Origin: JADLHS01 sp036274115
Lineage (GTDB): Bacteria; Verrucomicrobiota; Verrucomicrobiia; Limisphaerales; JADLHS01
Assembly (NCBI GenBank): GCA_036274115.1
Contig: DASUGI010000113.1
Coordinates: 43,533 to 107,532, forward strand
DNA: 64,000 nucleotides
Direction: 5' to 3'
The translations under genes were made by a program, and so were the position numbers. The notes under the pieces were generated by a model, which saw only the letters and a program-made list of their open reading frames with translations, was not told the origin of the DNA and ran no database searches. Of this stretch, positions 49,265-57,581 are shown piece after piece; position 1 is the stretch's first letter, and each line of letters starts with the position of its first letter.

Positions 49265-51996
49265 AGGCGGTTCAAAAATCGAATGACACGGTTGAACACT
49301 TCTTGAGGTTCGGACTCAATTTCCTCTTCGAAGAAGAATGAAGGCCCGCACACGTAGCCGTCTGAAGTCCAACCAGCGACTTCGCCATCGGACAACACCA
49401 ACGAAACTTCTGGCACTGCTGGATCGTGGCTCTTCAAGTGAAGTAAGCCCCGGCTGTCGAGGAACACCTTGCTGCCATTGGGCCATTCAGCGGTCTGGAG
49501 CTGACAACCACGCCCGGTCGGCTTGGCGGGACCGAAGTCAATCTTGCCCCACAATTCTTCACCCCGCTCGGGTAATTCGCCAATGCGAATGGAAACGTTC
49601 GGCCCGAAAAAGCGGTTGATCTGCCGCCAGCGATTCTTTCGACCCAGAATTGCGGCACAGTTTGGCAATTTGGCAAAAGCTTCCACCACGCGGAACAAAT
49701 TCCATTTCGGCAAATCTGGCGCGCCTTCGCGCCTAAAGCCAAGCCTGTCCACCGTTTGGAACATTTCAGTGTGCCGGCCCTGGTTCAGACCTAGCATGCA
49801 GCCCACCGGCTTTCTGGCTTCTCTGGGCAGCGAGTACGGCACGAACACGTCGTGACCATTCCTCGAAACTCGTGCCAAAGCAAAGTTCAGGGTCTTGCCG
49901 ATGCTGAAGAGCTTCGTCTTTTCATCGGTGGCCGTCGAAACAACTTCTCCATTGCGCAACAGCAGCCACGGACCATCCATTCCCTCACGATCGAAAATGA
50001 CGACGACATTCGCCGGTAAAATTGTTGTCGGTAGCGTCACTTCTTCAAATCGCACCGTCTCACCATCCCACAGCGCGAAATGGAAATCCCGTTCCCCGCG
50101 GAAATAGCGTCCATGCACCCAGCGCAACGGATTGAGCACGCGCCCCAGCAATCGCCCGTCGCTCAACGCATAAGCGCGCACATCATGACTGCGAATCAGC
50201 AGAATAGCCTCACCGTCTCTTTCTACCGCCAACAACTCCGGCCCCATGACAAGGTCGGTGACGCGCCGGGGACCGTCCGGCAGCGGAAAGGACAACAATC
50301 GGGCGGGCCGCTGACTCGCTCCCATTTTGACGGCGTAAACCGTCCGCTCGACCACATCCATCCAAACCGTTTTGCCCGACGGCAGGTCGCTGGCAAGTTC
50401 ACGCGCACCCTTCCGCAAATCACGGAACTGGACGAGCCGCCGATCATTGAGCAGTGCGTAGGTAAAACCGTCACTGCCTTTGACCCAGCAATCAATCTTT
50501 CCGGCCAGGGGCAGCAAGAATGGAAATGGTCGCACCCCGAATATCGCTGGAAGGGCAGGATCAATTTCCGTTTTGATGAGCGGAACAGCCGTTTCCTCCG
50601 GGAACACCGTGGCCAGATCCAACACCGCTTCACAGAGCGGAGGCCGGCGCGCCAGCGGCAACCCGTGCAACTCGAAATGCCCTTCGCGATCCACCGTGGC
50701 CACAAAGCCGAGCGCTTCCGAGTGTTCGGACAGCGCGCGGCGAAAATCCGGGTCTTCCAACACGTCGCGATGCGTGATGAGCACGGATTGATTCTGCGCT
50801 CCCGGCTCGATGGCTTCCGAAAACGCCGACAACGCTTCTCCCGGATGCGCCACCGTTTCGAGGGTGCCGAGATGCTGCGTGAGTTCGTGACGCGACAGCA
50901 GATCCACGGAGTGCAGTTGCTTGCCATGCGCCCGCCACGCGAGGACTTCACTGTGTTGTTTGTCCCGGGCAATCAACGCCAGCGCCACTGCCGTGGCCAG
51001 CACTCGCGGCGCGCCCCAAAGCCGGACCCCGGAATCCAACAACAATGCCAGTGTGCCCGGCGGTTCCCGCATCGGCGGCTCACGACGCAAATAAAGCGCT
51101 TCGTTCAGCGCCACTCGCACAGAAAGCGTGAGGTCATCGTGGGCCAATTCGCTCAGCAGGAGACGATCGAGCGGTCCACGATTGGTGATATCCGCCACAC
51201 CGCCAATGGCCAATTGTTCACGCTCACCAAGCCGGCGGGGCAATCGTACCGCTGCCATCAACTCACGGGCCGCCCGCGCCACCGCGCCGAATTCACGGTC
51301 CCGACTCAGTTCTTCGATCAACTGACGGGCGCGCTCGGCGTTCGGCAGGTTCTCATCAATCTCCTGCGGCAACGAATCCAACCCGGTCCGCAGCCGCAAC
51401 GCGAGCGACTGCTCCGTGTGCGCCTTCAAGCCTTCGGCCACGATGTGGATCTGGCGAATGCAACTTCCGCTGACGCTGGGTTCTTCCAGATCGGTCAACT
51501 CAGCGTCGTTCATCAAGCCTGGCATCCCGCGCAGAACGGCGCGGGCTTCGACGTGTCGTTCGGCTCGCGCCGGCTCGAATACCACCTCGGCCAGGACACA
51601 GCGCGCCTTGACGCCAGACCTCAGTTCCGAAGGCAGTTGTTGCAGTCTACTCAACTGACCGAGCGCGGCTTCAAGTTGAGTTTTCAGTTGCTGGCGTGCG
51701 GAGAGCAACAAACCGGCATCGTTGCCCATGCCCGCGGGCAAGGGCGCGTTTGATTCGACCACGATCTCGCTGACACCAGCAACCTTCCCGCGGCAGGCTG
51801 CCAGCAGGAAAACAATGGCACCGAACGAGGGCAATCCGTTTGGCGACAGCCACTCGATGATTTGCACCACTTCTTCGCGAAACGCGATGGTGGAGCCGTC
51901 GCGCCAGACGATGACGCTGCCGTCCTCGGCCCAGCGCCACAGTCCATTCCGGGGCGCGCGGAGATAATCGAGAGCCTGTTGCCGTTCGGGATTCAT
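49261..51996 (-). CDS. vWA-like plus beta-propeller component of a MoxR-vWA-propeller system
   Basis: A 911-residue cytosolic protein; its ATG overlaps the preceding stop as ATGA. After an N-terminal helical region, residues ~262-440 form a vWA-like fold preceded by the conserved segment ADITNRGPLDRLLLSELAHD and NEALYLRREPP. The MIDAS position reads LLLDSGVRLWG (Asp321) instead of the canonical DxSxS. Residues ~480-911 are a beta-propeller with repeated Trp/Asp blade ends (YALLNDRRLVQFRDLRKG, RAYALSDGRLLGRVL, FHFALWDGETVRFEE). In the ternary systems the vWA protein is the adaptor acted on by the MoxR ATPase. Metal binding by the altered MIDAS is uncertain. Confidence 0.8.
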   Translation of the reverse strand: MNPERQQALDYLRAPRNGLWRWAEDGSVIVWRDGSTIAFREEVVQIIEWLSPNGLPSFGAIVFLLAACRGKVAGVSEIVVESNAPLPAGMGNDAGLLLSARQQLKTQLEAALGQLSRLQQLPSELRSGVKARCVLAEVVFEPARAERHVEARAVLRGMPGLMNDAELTDLEEPSVSGSCIRQIHIVAEGLKAHTEQSLALRLRTGLDSLPQEIDENLPNAERARQLIEELSRDREFGAVARAARELMAAVRLPRRLGEREQLAIGGVADITNRGPLDRLLLSELAHDDLTLSVRVALNEALYLRREPPMREPPGTLALLLDSGVRLWGAPRVLATAVALALIARDKQHSEVLAWRAHGKQLHSVDLLSRHELTQHLGTLETVAHPGEALSAFSEAIEPGAQNQSVLITHRDVLEDPDFRRALSEHSEALGFVATVDREGHFELHGLPLARRPPLCEAVLDLATVFPEETAVPLIKTEIDPALPAIFGVRPFPFLLPLAGKIDCWVKGSDGFTYALLNDRRLVQFRDLRKGARELASDLPSGKTVWMDVVERTVYAVKMGASQRPARLLSFPLPDGPRRVTDLVMGPELLAVERDGEAILLIRSHDVRAYALSDGRLLGRVLNPLRWVHGRYFRGERDFHFALWDGETVRFEEVTLPTTILPANVVVIFDREGMDGPWLLLRNGEVVSTATDEKTKLFSIGKTLNFALARVSRNGHDVFVPYSLPREARKPVGCMLGLNQGRHTEMFQTVDRLGFRREGAPDLPKWNLFRVVEAFAKLPNCAAILGRKNRWRQINRFFGPNVSIRIGELPERGEELWGKIDFGPAKPTGRGCQLQTAEWPNGSKVFLDSRGLLHLKSHDPAVPEVSLVLSDGEVAGWTSDGYVCGPSFFFEEEIESEPQEVFNRVIRFLNRL

Positions 51997-52718
51997 TGGG
52001 CTGTTGCCATCCCCTGCTCGGTCGCCCGCACCGCGCTGCGCGAAGCGGGCACAAATTGCTCGCCGTGAAGACGCACCACCGTGCCGTCTTCATTCCACAA
52101 CATCAAAGCGTCCCCGGTAACGCCGAAGCGACACGCCAAAACGTCCTCACTCACCGCGGGTTTCCACGTAAAGCCCGCCGGCACGGCGACACCCTGGTAC
52201 AGCGCGAAGCGCCGACCGGGCAACGGTGGCAAGGGCTTTCCGCGCACCAGCAGCCGCCCATCCGCGGCGGCGGCAAATTGAAGTCGATCCAAACGCACTT
52301 GAGCCGCTGACATTACGAAGCCTTTAAAACTCCCCAACGTTGTCAAAAGCAACTCGGGCTCCCGTTCGTCAAAGGAGCGCTCCAGCCGCAGTGCGGTTGG
52401 TTTCGGTTCGTTTCCCGGAAGCGCTGCGGGAGGAAGGCCGGCCTGCAGCCAACTGTTCAAAGGTTGCCAGCGCAGTTGTGGCAACGTTCCGCAAGGCACG
52501 CGCTGATCCACCCGGCGCAGTGCGTTTGCAGCAAGCCATTCGTGTCGGGCGACGGCCGGCAACGACGAGAGCGCAACGTCGAGCGCTTCATCCGTGGGTT
52601 TGCCGCGAATCCAGAGATCGTTCCCGGCTTCGGCAACTTCCACGCCCGCGGTTTGTCGCAAGGCTGACAACGCTGCAGCGTCTTCTCGCGACAAACGAAT
52701 GGCCCACGAATAGTTCAC
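51993..52718 (-). CDS. accessory protein of the MoxR-vWA-propeller system
   Basis: A 241-residue protein. I start it at GTG 52718 because it overlaps the MoxR stop as GTGA, exactly like the other junctions; the longest frame (52763) would overlap the ATPase gene by 49 bases. VNYSWAIRLSREDAAALSAL opens it. A segment DLWIRGKPTDEALDVALSSLP and a later RLDRLQFAAAADGRLLVRGK / PLPPLPGRRFALYQGVAVPA suggest two related domains, each with the W/L-x-x-RGK pattern. A DxxL-x-LWNEDGTVVRLHGEQFVPASRSAVR tail resembles bpX-type proteins. It has no enzyme motif and probably bridges ATPase and vWA partner. Confidence 0.72.
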   Translation of the reverse strand: MNYSWAIRLSREDAAALSALRQTAGVEVAEAGNDLWIRGKPTDEALDVALSSLPAVARHEWLAANALRRVDQRVPCGTLPQLRWQPLNSWLQAGLPPAALPGNEPKPTALRLERSFDEREPELLLTTLGSFKGFVMSAAQVRLDRLQFAAAADGRLLVRGKPLPPLPGRRFALYQGVAVPAGFTWKPAVSEDVLACRFGVTGDALMLWNEDGTVVRLHGEQFVPASRSAVRATEQGMATAQ

Positions 52719-53848
52719 GTTCTCAATGCCGGCCACTGTTCGCCGACGCGCTTCAACAGCCACTCCCGCCTGGTGCTATCCTTCACCCACTGACAGCGGC
52801 CTTCAAGTATCCCGAGGCGATCGCGCAGATAAGACCTTTCCACCTCCGGCAACTCTCCATTCTTCAGCGATTCCGCAATCGCATCCAGGTCGCGGGCGAG
52901 CGATTCAACATCCGGACCGTCAGTGGACCGGGCGCGCGGGTGATCCGCGCCATCCGCCGTTTGCTTGCTGATGGCCTGGTCCACGAGGCTCGCCAGCACC
53001 TCCTGCTGTTCCTCGGTGTCCCAGATGTGCCGCACCACCCAAAGATCGCTCAAACGCGCTTCCTTGCGGCCGGCCAGCAAAGCACTGGCCGCCACCACGC
53101 GTTGTAATTTTACGGCGCGGCGATCGCTCACCGGAATTCCCGCATGCCGAATGCGATGCACCAACTCTGCAAAGGGCTGACGCACCGACGCCAGTTCCAC
53201 TGCGCCCAGCGCCGATTGCACCGCGCGCAAATCGTCGAAGTGCAGTGCCGATTTCGCGGTGCGTTCCGTCGCCAGCTTCCAGCCGGCGGTCAACACGTCG
53301 GGCAGCCGTTCGCCGGGCACATTGTCGCAGTGAACGCGCAGGAGGAAACGGTCGAACAGTGCCTGCAAGGCATCGTCTTCCGGCAGATGATTGCTGGCGC
53401 CCACAAACATGAGGGCGGCAAGCTGACGCGTCTCCTTGCCGCGGCGAAAGACCCGCTCGTTCAACGCGACGAGCAACGAATTCAGAATCGCGCTATTCGC
53501 GTTAAGCAATTCATCCAGAAACACGAGCGATGCCTCGGGCAACATGCCTTCCGTGTTCGTTTGCAATTCGCCCTCGCGCAGTTTGCGGATGTCGAAGGGA
53601 CCAAAAAGTTCGTTGGGTTCCGTAAACCGAGTGAGCAAATAGTCGAACGTGCGTCCCTCCATGCGCGCGGCCAGTTGGTGGACCAGGGCACTTTTGGCCG
53701 TGCCCGGCGGGCCGAGGATAAACAAATTCTCTCCGCCCACGAGGCAAATGCCCAGCAGGTCGATTACTTCGTCCTTACCGACGAAGGTGCGCTTCATTGG
53801 CTCGAGCACTTCGGCGGCAAGGCGGGCGGAAATTTCGATGGGTGTCAT
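52715..53848 (-). CDS. MoxR/RavA-type AAA+ ATPase
   Basis: A 377-residue ATPase. Walker A is GPPGTAKS (46-53), Walker B LVFLDE (108-113), sensor 1 FVGASNHLP, and an arginine-finger-like ALFDRFLLR follows; all look functional. The N-terminal VGKDEVIDLLGICLVGGENLF is typical of MoxR/RavA proteins. Residues ~270-377 are a helical lid and C-terminal extension with LARDLDAIAESLKN. MoxR ATPases act as chaperone-like remodelers with vWA partners, as in RavA-ViaA and the methanol dehydrogenase system. Its ATG overlaps the first operon gene's stop as ATGA. Confidence 0.94.
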   Translation of the reverse strand: MTPIEISARLAAEVLEPMKRTFVGKDEVIDLLGICLVGGENLFILGPPGTAKSALVHQLAARMEGRTFDYLLTRFTEPNELFGPFDIRKLREGELQTNTEGMLPEASLVFLDELLNANSAILNSLLVALNERVFRRGKETRQLAALMFVGASNHLPEDDALQALFDRFLLRVHCDNVPGERLPDVLTAGWKLATERTAKSALHFDDLRAVQSALGAVELASVRQPFAELVHRIRHAGIPVSDRRAVKLQRVVAASALLAGRKEARLSDLWVVRHIWDTEEQQEVLASLVDQAISKQTADGADHPRARSTDGPDVESLARDLDAIAESLKNGELPEVERSYLRDRLGILEGRCQWVKDSTRREWLLKRVGEQWPALRT

Positions 53849-54504
53849 GAATTAACGGGGTAAAGCCTGGAAGCGATGGTCGGTGCGAGTTCGTGATGAA
53901 TTCCCAAATCCACCCGAAGCGAATCACTGACGCGCGAATCGTTCAACCGGGAAATATCTTCGGCCGCGACGATGCGGTCCAGGTACAGCCGCCGCAAGGC
54001 CGGATGGCCAATAAAGGATTCGATCGCAAGGTCCGCCAATCCCGCGACCCCAACGGAGGAGAGTGGCCAGGCACTGGCGATCTGCCTCAAGTGCTGGACC
54101 AGCGGATCTCCTTCGCTCAAGTGGCGGGCCAGTTGAAAAAGTCTCGGCAGATGGCGCAACGTCAGATCAACGGACCAATCCGTCTCCGGCGAGCGCGGGG
54201 TCGGGCAGGCTTCCTGGCAGATCGCGGCAACTCGCTCGGCGCCAATGTCGCGACATACCGTGAACTGGCATAAATGATACGCCAACCACGCGGCCCACAG
54301 GGCGGCATCCAGCGAAAGTCCGGGAGGCTCCAACGCGAGTTCCTCTCGCGCGATTCGGTCGATTTGGCGCAATACTTCCGCCGCATCGCCCAGGTCCTGC
54401 TCCAACGGTTTGGGCCACACCACTGCCCTGCCCTCCTCGGCCAACGCCTTCAGGAATAGCGCGAGGGGCGAATTCTCTTCGGAAGCTTGAACGCCAGCCT
54501 GCAT
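53845..54504 (-). CDS. helical first component of the MoxR-vWA-propeller operon
   Basis: A 219-residue, all-helical, acidic protein without membrane segments. Trp/Leu-rich segments (LDAALWAAWLAYHLCQFTVC, LTLRHLPRLFQLARHL) and the C-terminal DRIVAAEDISRLNDSRVSDSLRV-type ending are visible. It is the promoter-proximal gene of the five-gene operon, and its ATGA overlap couples it to the ATPase. I believe it belongs to the small bpX-type accessory proteins of ternary systems but cannot name the subtype. No catalytic motif is seen. Confidence 0.72.
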   Translation of the reverse strand: MQAGVQASEENSPLALFLKALAEEGRAVVWPKPLEQDLGDAAEVLRQIDRIAREELALEPPGLSLDAALWAAWLAYHLCQFTVCRDIGAERVAAICQEACPTPRSPETDWSVDLTLRHLPRLFQLARHLSEGDPLVQHLRQIASAWPLSSVGVAGLADLAIESFIGHPALRRLYLDRIVAAEDISRLNDSRVSDSLRVDLGIHHELAPTIASRLYPVNS

Positions 54505-54945
54505 CCGTGGGCTGAAGGTAATCTGAACCTTGGCGAGAGCAAGCCCGGTTGAAAGCTTCCGGGTCCGGCAGATGAAAGACCCAGGCCAGGCCTTTTTGAG
54601 TTGCCCTGATTGCTTCCCGGGCGTTTAATCAGCGGACCCATGACATTCTTTGAATTTGGCCTATCGCTGATCATAATTGCCGCCGCTGGTGTGTACGTGA
54701 AATCCAAGCTTCAGGATTGGAGTTAATGGCAGCGCCCGGAGAGAAAGGGCAAGCGCTCAGCGACGTTAAGATGATGTCCGAAAAGTGAATCGCTTTTGGA
54801 GTGGTCTCGCGTGGCTGAGGCTTCCAGAATGGAACTACGCGGCTCGGTAGATTTTGAGGTTACAGTTCGAGCAGATGAGCAATCGGGGCGCGAGACCAGA
54901 TGCGCCTTGGATGATCCCAGGGGCGACGCGCCCATAATTCGTTTT
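54505..54945. other. 441-base gap upstream of the MoxR operon
   Basis: This should hold the operon promoter, but I find no convincing -35/-10 pair. A 28-codon frame (54640-54726) could encode one membrane helix. The rest adjoins the LacI remnant. Confidence 0.45.
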
Positions 54946-55191
54946 TTGAGCCAACGTCTCGCGTGCTCCGGCGATGCGAGCATTGACTGTGGCCGCTGAA
55001 AGCGGTCGGCGGATGAAAAGGATTTTCTTACAGCCCAGCCGAATCCGATGACCTGCAATCGTGTGGCCGGCTGCCAGGTTGTCAATTCCCACCAAATCGA
55101 AATCGCTGCGCCTGGGAAACGAACTCAGATTCCGCTCGATCAGCACGCAATAACCAGCGTCGCGGAGCGGTTCGGCAATGCGCCGAGTTGG
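54946..55191 (-). pseudogene. remnant of a LacI-family regulator next to the fructan cluster
   Basis: About 82 codons match the centre of the sugar-binding domain of LacI/GalR-type regulators: RRIAEPLRDAGYCVLIERNL, SFPRRSDFDLVGIDNLAAGH, LGCKKILFIRRP and TVNARIAGARETLA. The helix-turn-helix and first lobe are missing upstream, and the C-terminal lobe is lost after ETLAQ. The open frame continues to 54835 but no longer resembles the family. The divergent GH32-MFS-fructokinase cluster is the probable former target. Confidence 0.68.
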
Positions 55192-55278
55192 CAGCTTCCG
55201 GTCCGGACTGCAACTCACAAGCGTTCTGTCGGACAATGACACCATAACCAGCGGTTTGGTCAGGTGGTTGGGAATCGA

Positions 55279-55306
55279 GTTGCCGGAGAATTGACGCTCC
55301 GGCAAC
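55279..55306. promoter_or_regulatory. perfect palindrome upstream of the GH32 gene, candidate operator
   Basis: GTTGCCGGAG, 8 bases, CTCCGGCAAC: a 10-bp perfect inverted repeat 100 bases before the GH32 start, between the LacI remnant and the gene. It could be a regulator site or another hairpin repeat. Confidence 0.4.
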
Positions 55307-55405
55307 TTCTCTCAAAGGTCCGAACCAGGTCCAAGAGGTGCCCGTCAACAAACTCAATCCATTTGGACGGCAACGACCCAGAAACAGAAACTACGGGAAC
55401 ACAGA

Positions 55406-57571
55406 ATGACAATTCGACAAAAAATCTGCCGGCAATTCTGCACCGCAATCATCGGCTTGGGTTTGGCTTGCGCGAAGTTGAGCGCCCAGGAACTGGTCGT
55501 TGCTGATTTTGAAGGCCCGGATTACGGCGCGTGGAGAGTGACGGGGACAGCTTTCGGCTCGGCACCGGCACGCGGCACGTTGCCCAAACAGATGAACGTG
55601 GACGGATTCCACGGCAGCGGTCTGGTGAACTCCTTCAATGGTGGCGATGACGCGACAGGACGGTTGACCTCACCGGCGTTCAAGATCGAGCGAAAGTATT
55701 TCCAGTTCCTGATTGGAGGTGGCGGCTGGGAAAACAAGACCTGCATCAATCTGTTGCTGGATGGCAAGGTCGTGCGCACCGCCACCGGGCCAAACACTCA
55801 GCCCGGCGGCAGCGAACGCTTGCAGCCGGCGCAGTGGGACGTCGCTGAGTTCCTCGGCAAAACGGTTTCATTGGAAATCGTGGACGATGCCACCGGCGGT
55901 TGGGGCCACATCAACGTGGACCAAATCGTTCAAAGCGATAAGCGGCTCGATGTGCCCATCATCCGGAAGGACGTCACCCGCGACCTCGTGCTGGAGAAAC
56001 TGTTCCTCAACTTCCCCGTTAAGAATGGCGCGCCAAAGAAGTGGGTGACGTTGCTGGCGGATGGCAAGGAGCTGCACCGTTTCGATATCGAACTCGCCGA
56101 CGCCGAGCCGGATTGGTGGGCGTTCTTTGATGCCGCTCCGTTACGAAACAAAACGGTGACGGTGAAGGTGGACAAGCTGGCCGACAACTCCACGGGCTTG
56201 AGTTCGATTGACCAGACCACGCAGATCAAGAATGCGAAAGAGCTCTATCGCGAACCACTGCGCCCGCAATTCCACTTCACCTCCCGGCGCGGCTGGTTGA
56301 ATGACCCGAATGGATTGGTGTTCTACGAAGGCGAGTATCACTTGTTTTATCAGCACAATCCTTACGGCTGGAACTGGGGCAACATGCATTGGGGGCACGC
56401 TGTCAGCAAAGATCTGGTGCATTGGAAAGAACTACCCGTGGCCCTCTATCCCGATAAGCATGGGACGATGTTCTCCGGCTCGGCGGTCGTGGACTGGAAT
56501 AACACAGCCGGATTTCAGACCGGCAAAGAACCGGCGCTGGTCGCGATGTTCACGGCGGCAGGCCGGCCCTTCACGCAAGGGCTTGCCTACAGCAACGACC
56601 GCGGGCGCACCTGGACCAAGTATGAAAACAATCCGGTCCTCGGCCACATCGTTCACGAAAATCGCGATCCGAAAGTGATTTGGTATGCGCCGGAAAAGAA
56701 GTGGGTGATGGCGCTGTATCTGGACCACAATGACTTTGCGCTCTTTGCCTCACCAAACCTGAAGCAGTGGGAAAAACTGAGTGACGTGAAATTGCCTGGG
56801 GATGCCGAGTGTCCGGAATTTTTCGAGATGCCCGTGGATGGCAATCCGCAAAACACCCGCTGGATTTTCTACGGCGCCAATGGCCGCTACCTGGTGGGAA
56901 GATTTGACGGCAGGAACTTCACGCCGGAATCCGGCCCGCATGATTTGCACCAGGGAAACTGCTGGTATGCGTCGCAAACCTACAATGATATTCCGGCAAA
57001 GGATGGCCGGCGGATTCTGGTTCCATGGGGGCGTTTACCGGACGGCGAAATCTTCCGCGGCATGCCCTTCAACCAAATGATGGGAGTGCCCGTGGAACTT
57101 AAGCTGGTCTCCGGAACGGCGGGCCCGACGCTCAAAGTTCGGCCCATCGAGGAACTCAAAGCGCTGCGCCGTCGGACGCACGAGATCAAGTCTCAATCCA
57201 TTACTCCGGACTCCAATCCGCTTGCGGCATTCAGCGGCGAACTGTTTGAACTCGAAGCCCAAATTGAAGTCGGAGACGCGAAAGAGATTTCTTTCGTCGT
57301 TCGTGGTGTTCCATTGACGTACGACGTCGCCAGTCAACAACTCTCCTGTTTGGGAAAGAAGAGCAAATTCGCAGCGTTGGACGGACGGATTTCGCTCCAG
57401 ATCTTCGTGGATTCCAGGTCCGTGGACATTTTCGGAGACGAAGGTCGCCTCTACATGCCAATGGCGACTGCGATTGCGCCGGCCAATCGAAGTCTTAAGC
57501 TGACAAGCCAGGGCGGACGAAGCAGCATTCGCTCACTGAAGGTGTACGAACTCAAGTCTGCCTGGCAATAA
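55406..57571 (+). CDS. secreted GH32 fructan hydrolase (levanase/inulinase type)
   Basis: A 721-residue exported enzyme with signal peptide (about 1-28). Residues 30-175 form a beta-sandwich beginning LVVADFEGPDYGAWRVTGTA, a module commonly fused to GH32/GH2 enzymes. Residues ~180-280 are an extra domain like the N-terminal domain of Bacteroidota levanases. The GH32 five-bladed propeller follows with WLNDPNG (297-303, nucleophile Asp300), MFSGSAV, ENRDPKV and AECPEFF (acid/base Glu), and a C-terminal sandwich with LQIFVDSRSVDIFGD. It releases fructose from levan, inulin or sucrose outside the cytosol. It is the first gene of a three-gene operon. Confidence 0.93.
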   Translation: MTIRQKICRQFCTAIIGLGLACAKLSAQELVVADFEGPDYGAWRVTGTAFGSAPARGTLPKQMNVDGFHGSGLVNSFNGGDDATGRLTSPAFKIERKYFQFLIGGGGWENKTCINLLLDGKVVRTATGPNTQPGGSERLQPAQWDVAEFLGKTVSLEIVDDATGGWGHINVDQIVQSDKRLDVPIIRKDVTRDLVLEKLFLNFPVKNGAPKKWVTLLADGKELHRFDIELADAEPDWWAFFDAAPLRNKTVTVKVDKLADNSTGLSSIDQTTQIKNAKELYREPLRPQFHFTSRRGWLNDPNGLVFYEGEYHLFYQHNPYGWNWGNMHWGHAVSKDLVHWKELPVALYPDKHGTMFSGSAVVDWNNTAGFQTGKEPALVAMFTAAGRPFTQGLAYSNDRGRTWTKYENNPVLGHIVHENRDPKVIWYAPEKKWVMALYLDHNDFALFASPNLKQWEKLSDVKLPGDAECPEFFEMPVDGNPQNTRWIFYGANGRYLVGRFDGRNFTPESGPHDLHQGNCWYASQTYNDIPAKDGRRILVPWGRLPDGEIFRGMPFNQMMGVPVELKLVSGTAGPTLKVRPIEELKALRRRTHEIKSQSITPDSNPLAAFSGELFELEAQIEVGDAKEISFVVRGVPLTYDVASQQLSCLGKKSKFAALDGRISLQIFVDSRSVDIFGDEGRLYMPMATAIAPANRSLKLTSQGGRSSIRSLKVYELKSAWQ

Positions 57572-57581
57572 GAGGGAACGC

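Noticed and set aside
50080..51753. A 557-codon open frame on the plus strand
   Set aside because: It lies wholly antisense to the vWA/propeller gene, is rich in Arg/His/Gln and resembles no family; it is a shadow of the GC-rich coding strand.
52719..52763. Longer start for the third MoxR-operon gene
   Set aside because: It would overlap the ATPase gene by 49 bases, while GTG at 52718 gives the same 4-base overlap seen at all other junctions.
54640..54726. A 28-codon frame encoding one hydrophobic helix
   Set aside because: It could be a small membrane protein, but there is no clear ribosome site or conserved neighbour, and chance occurrence is likely.
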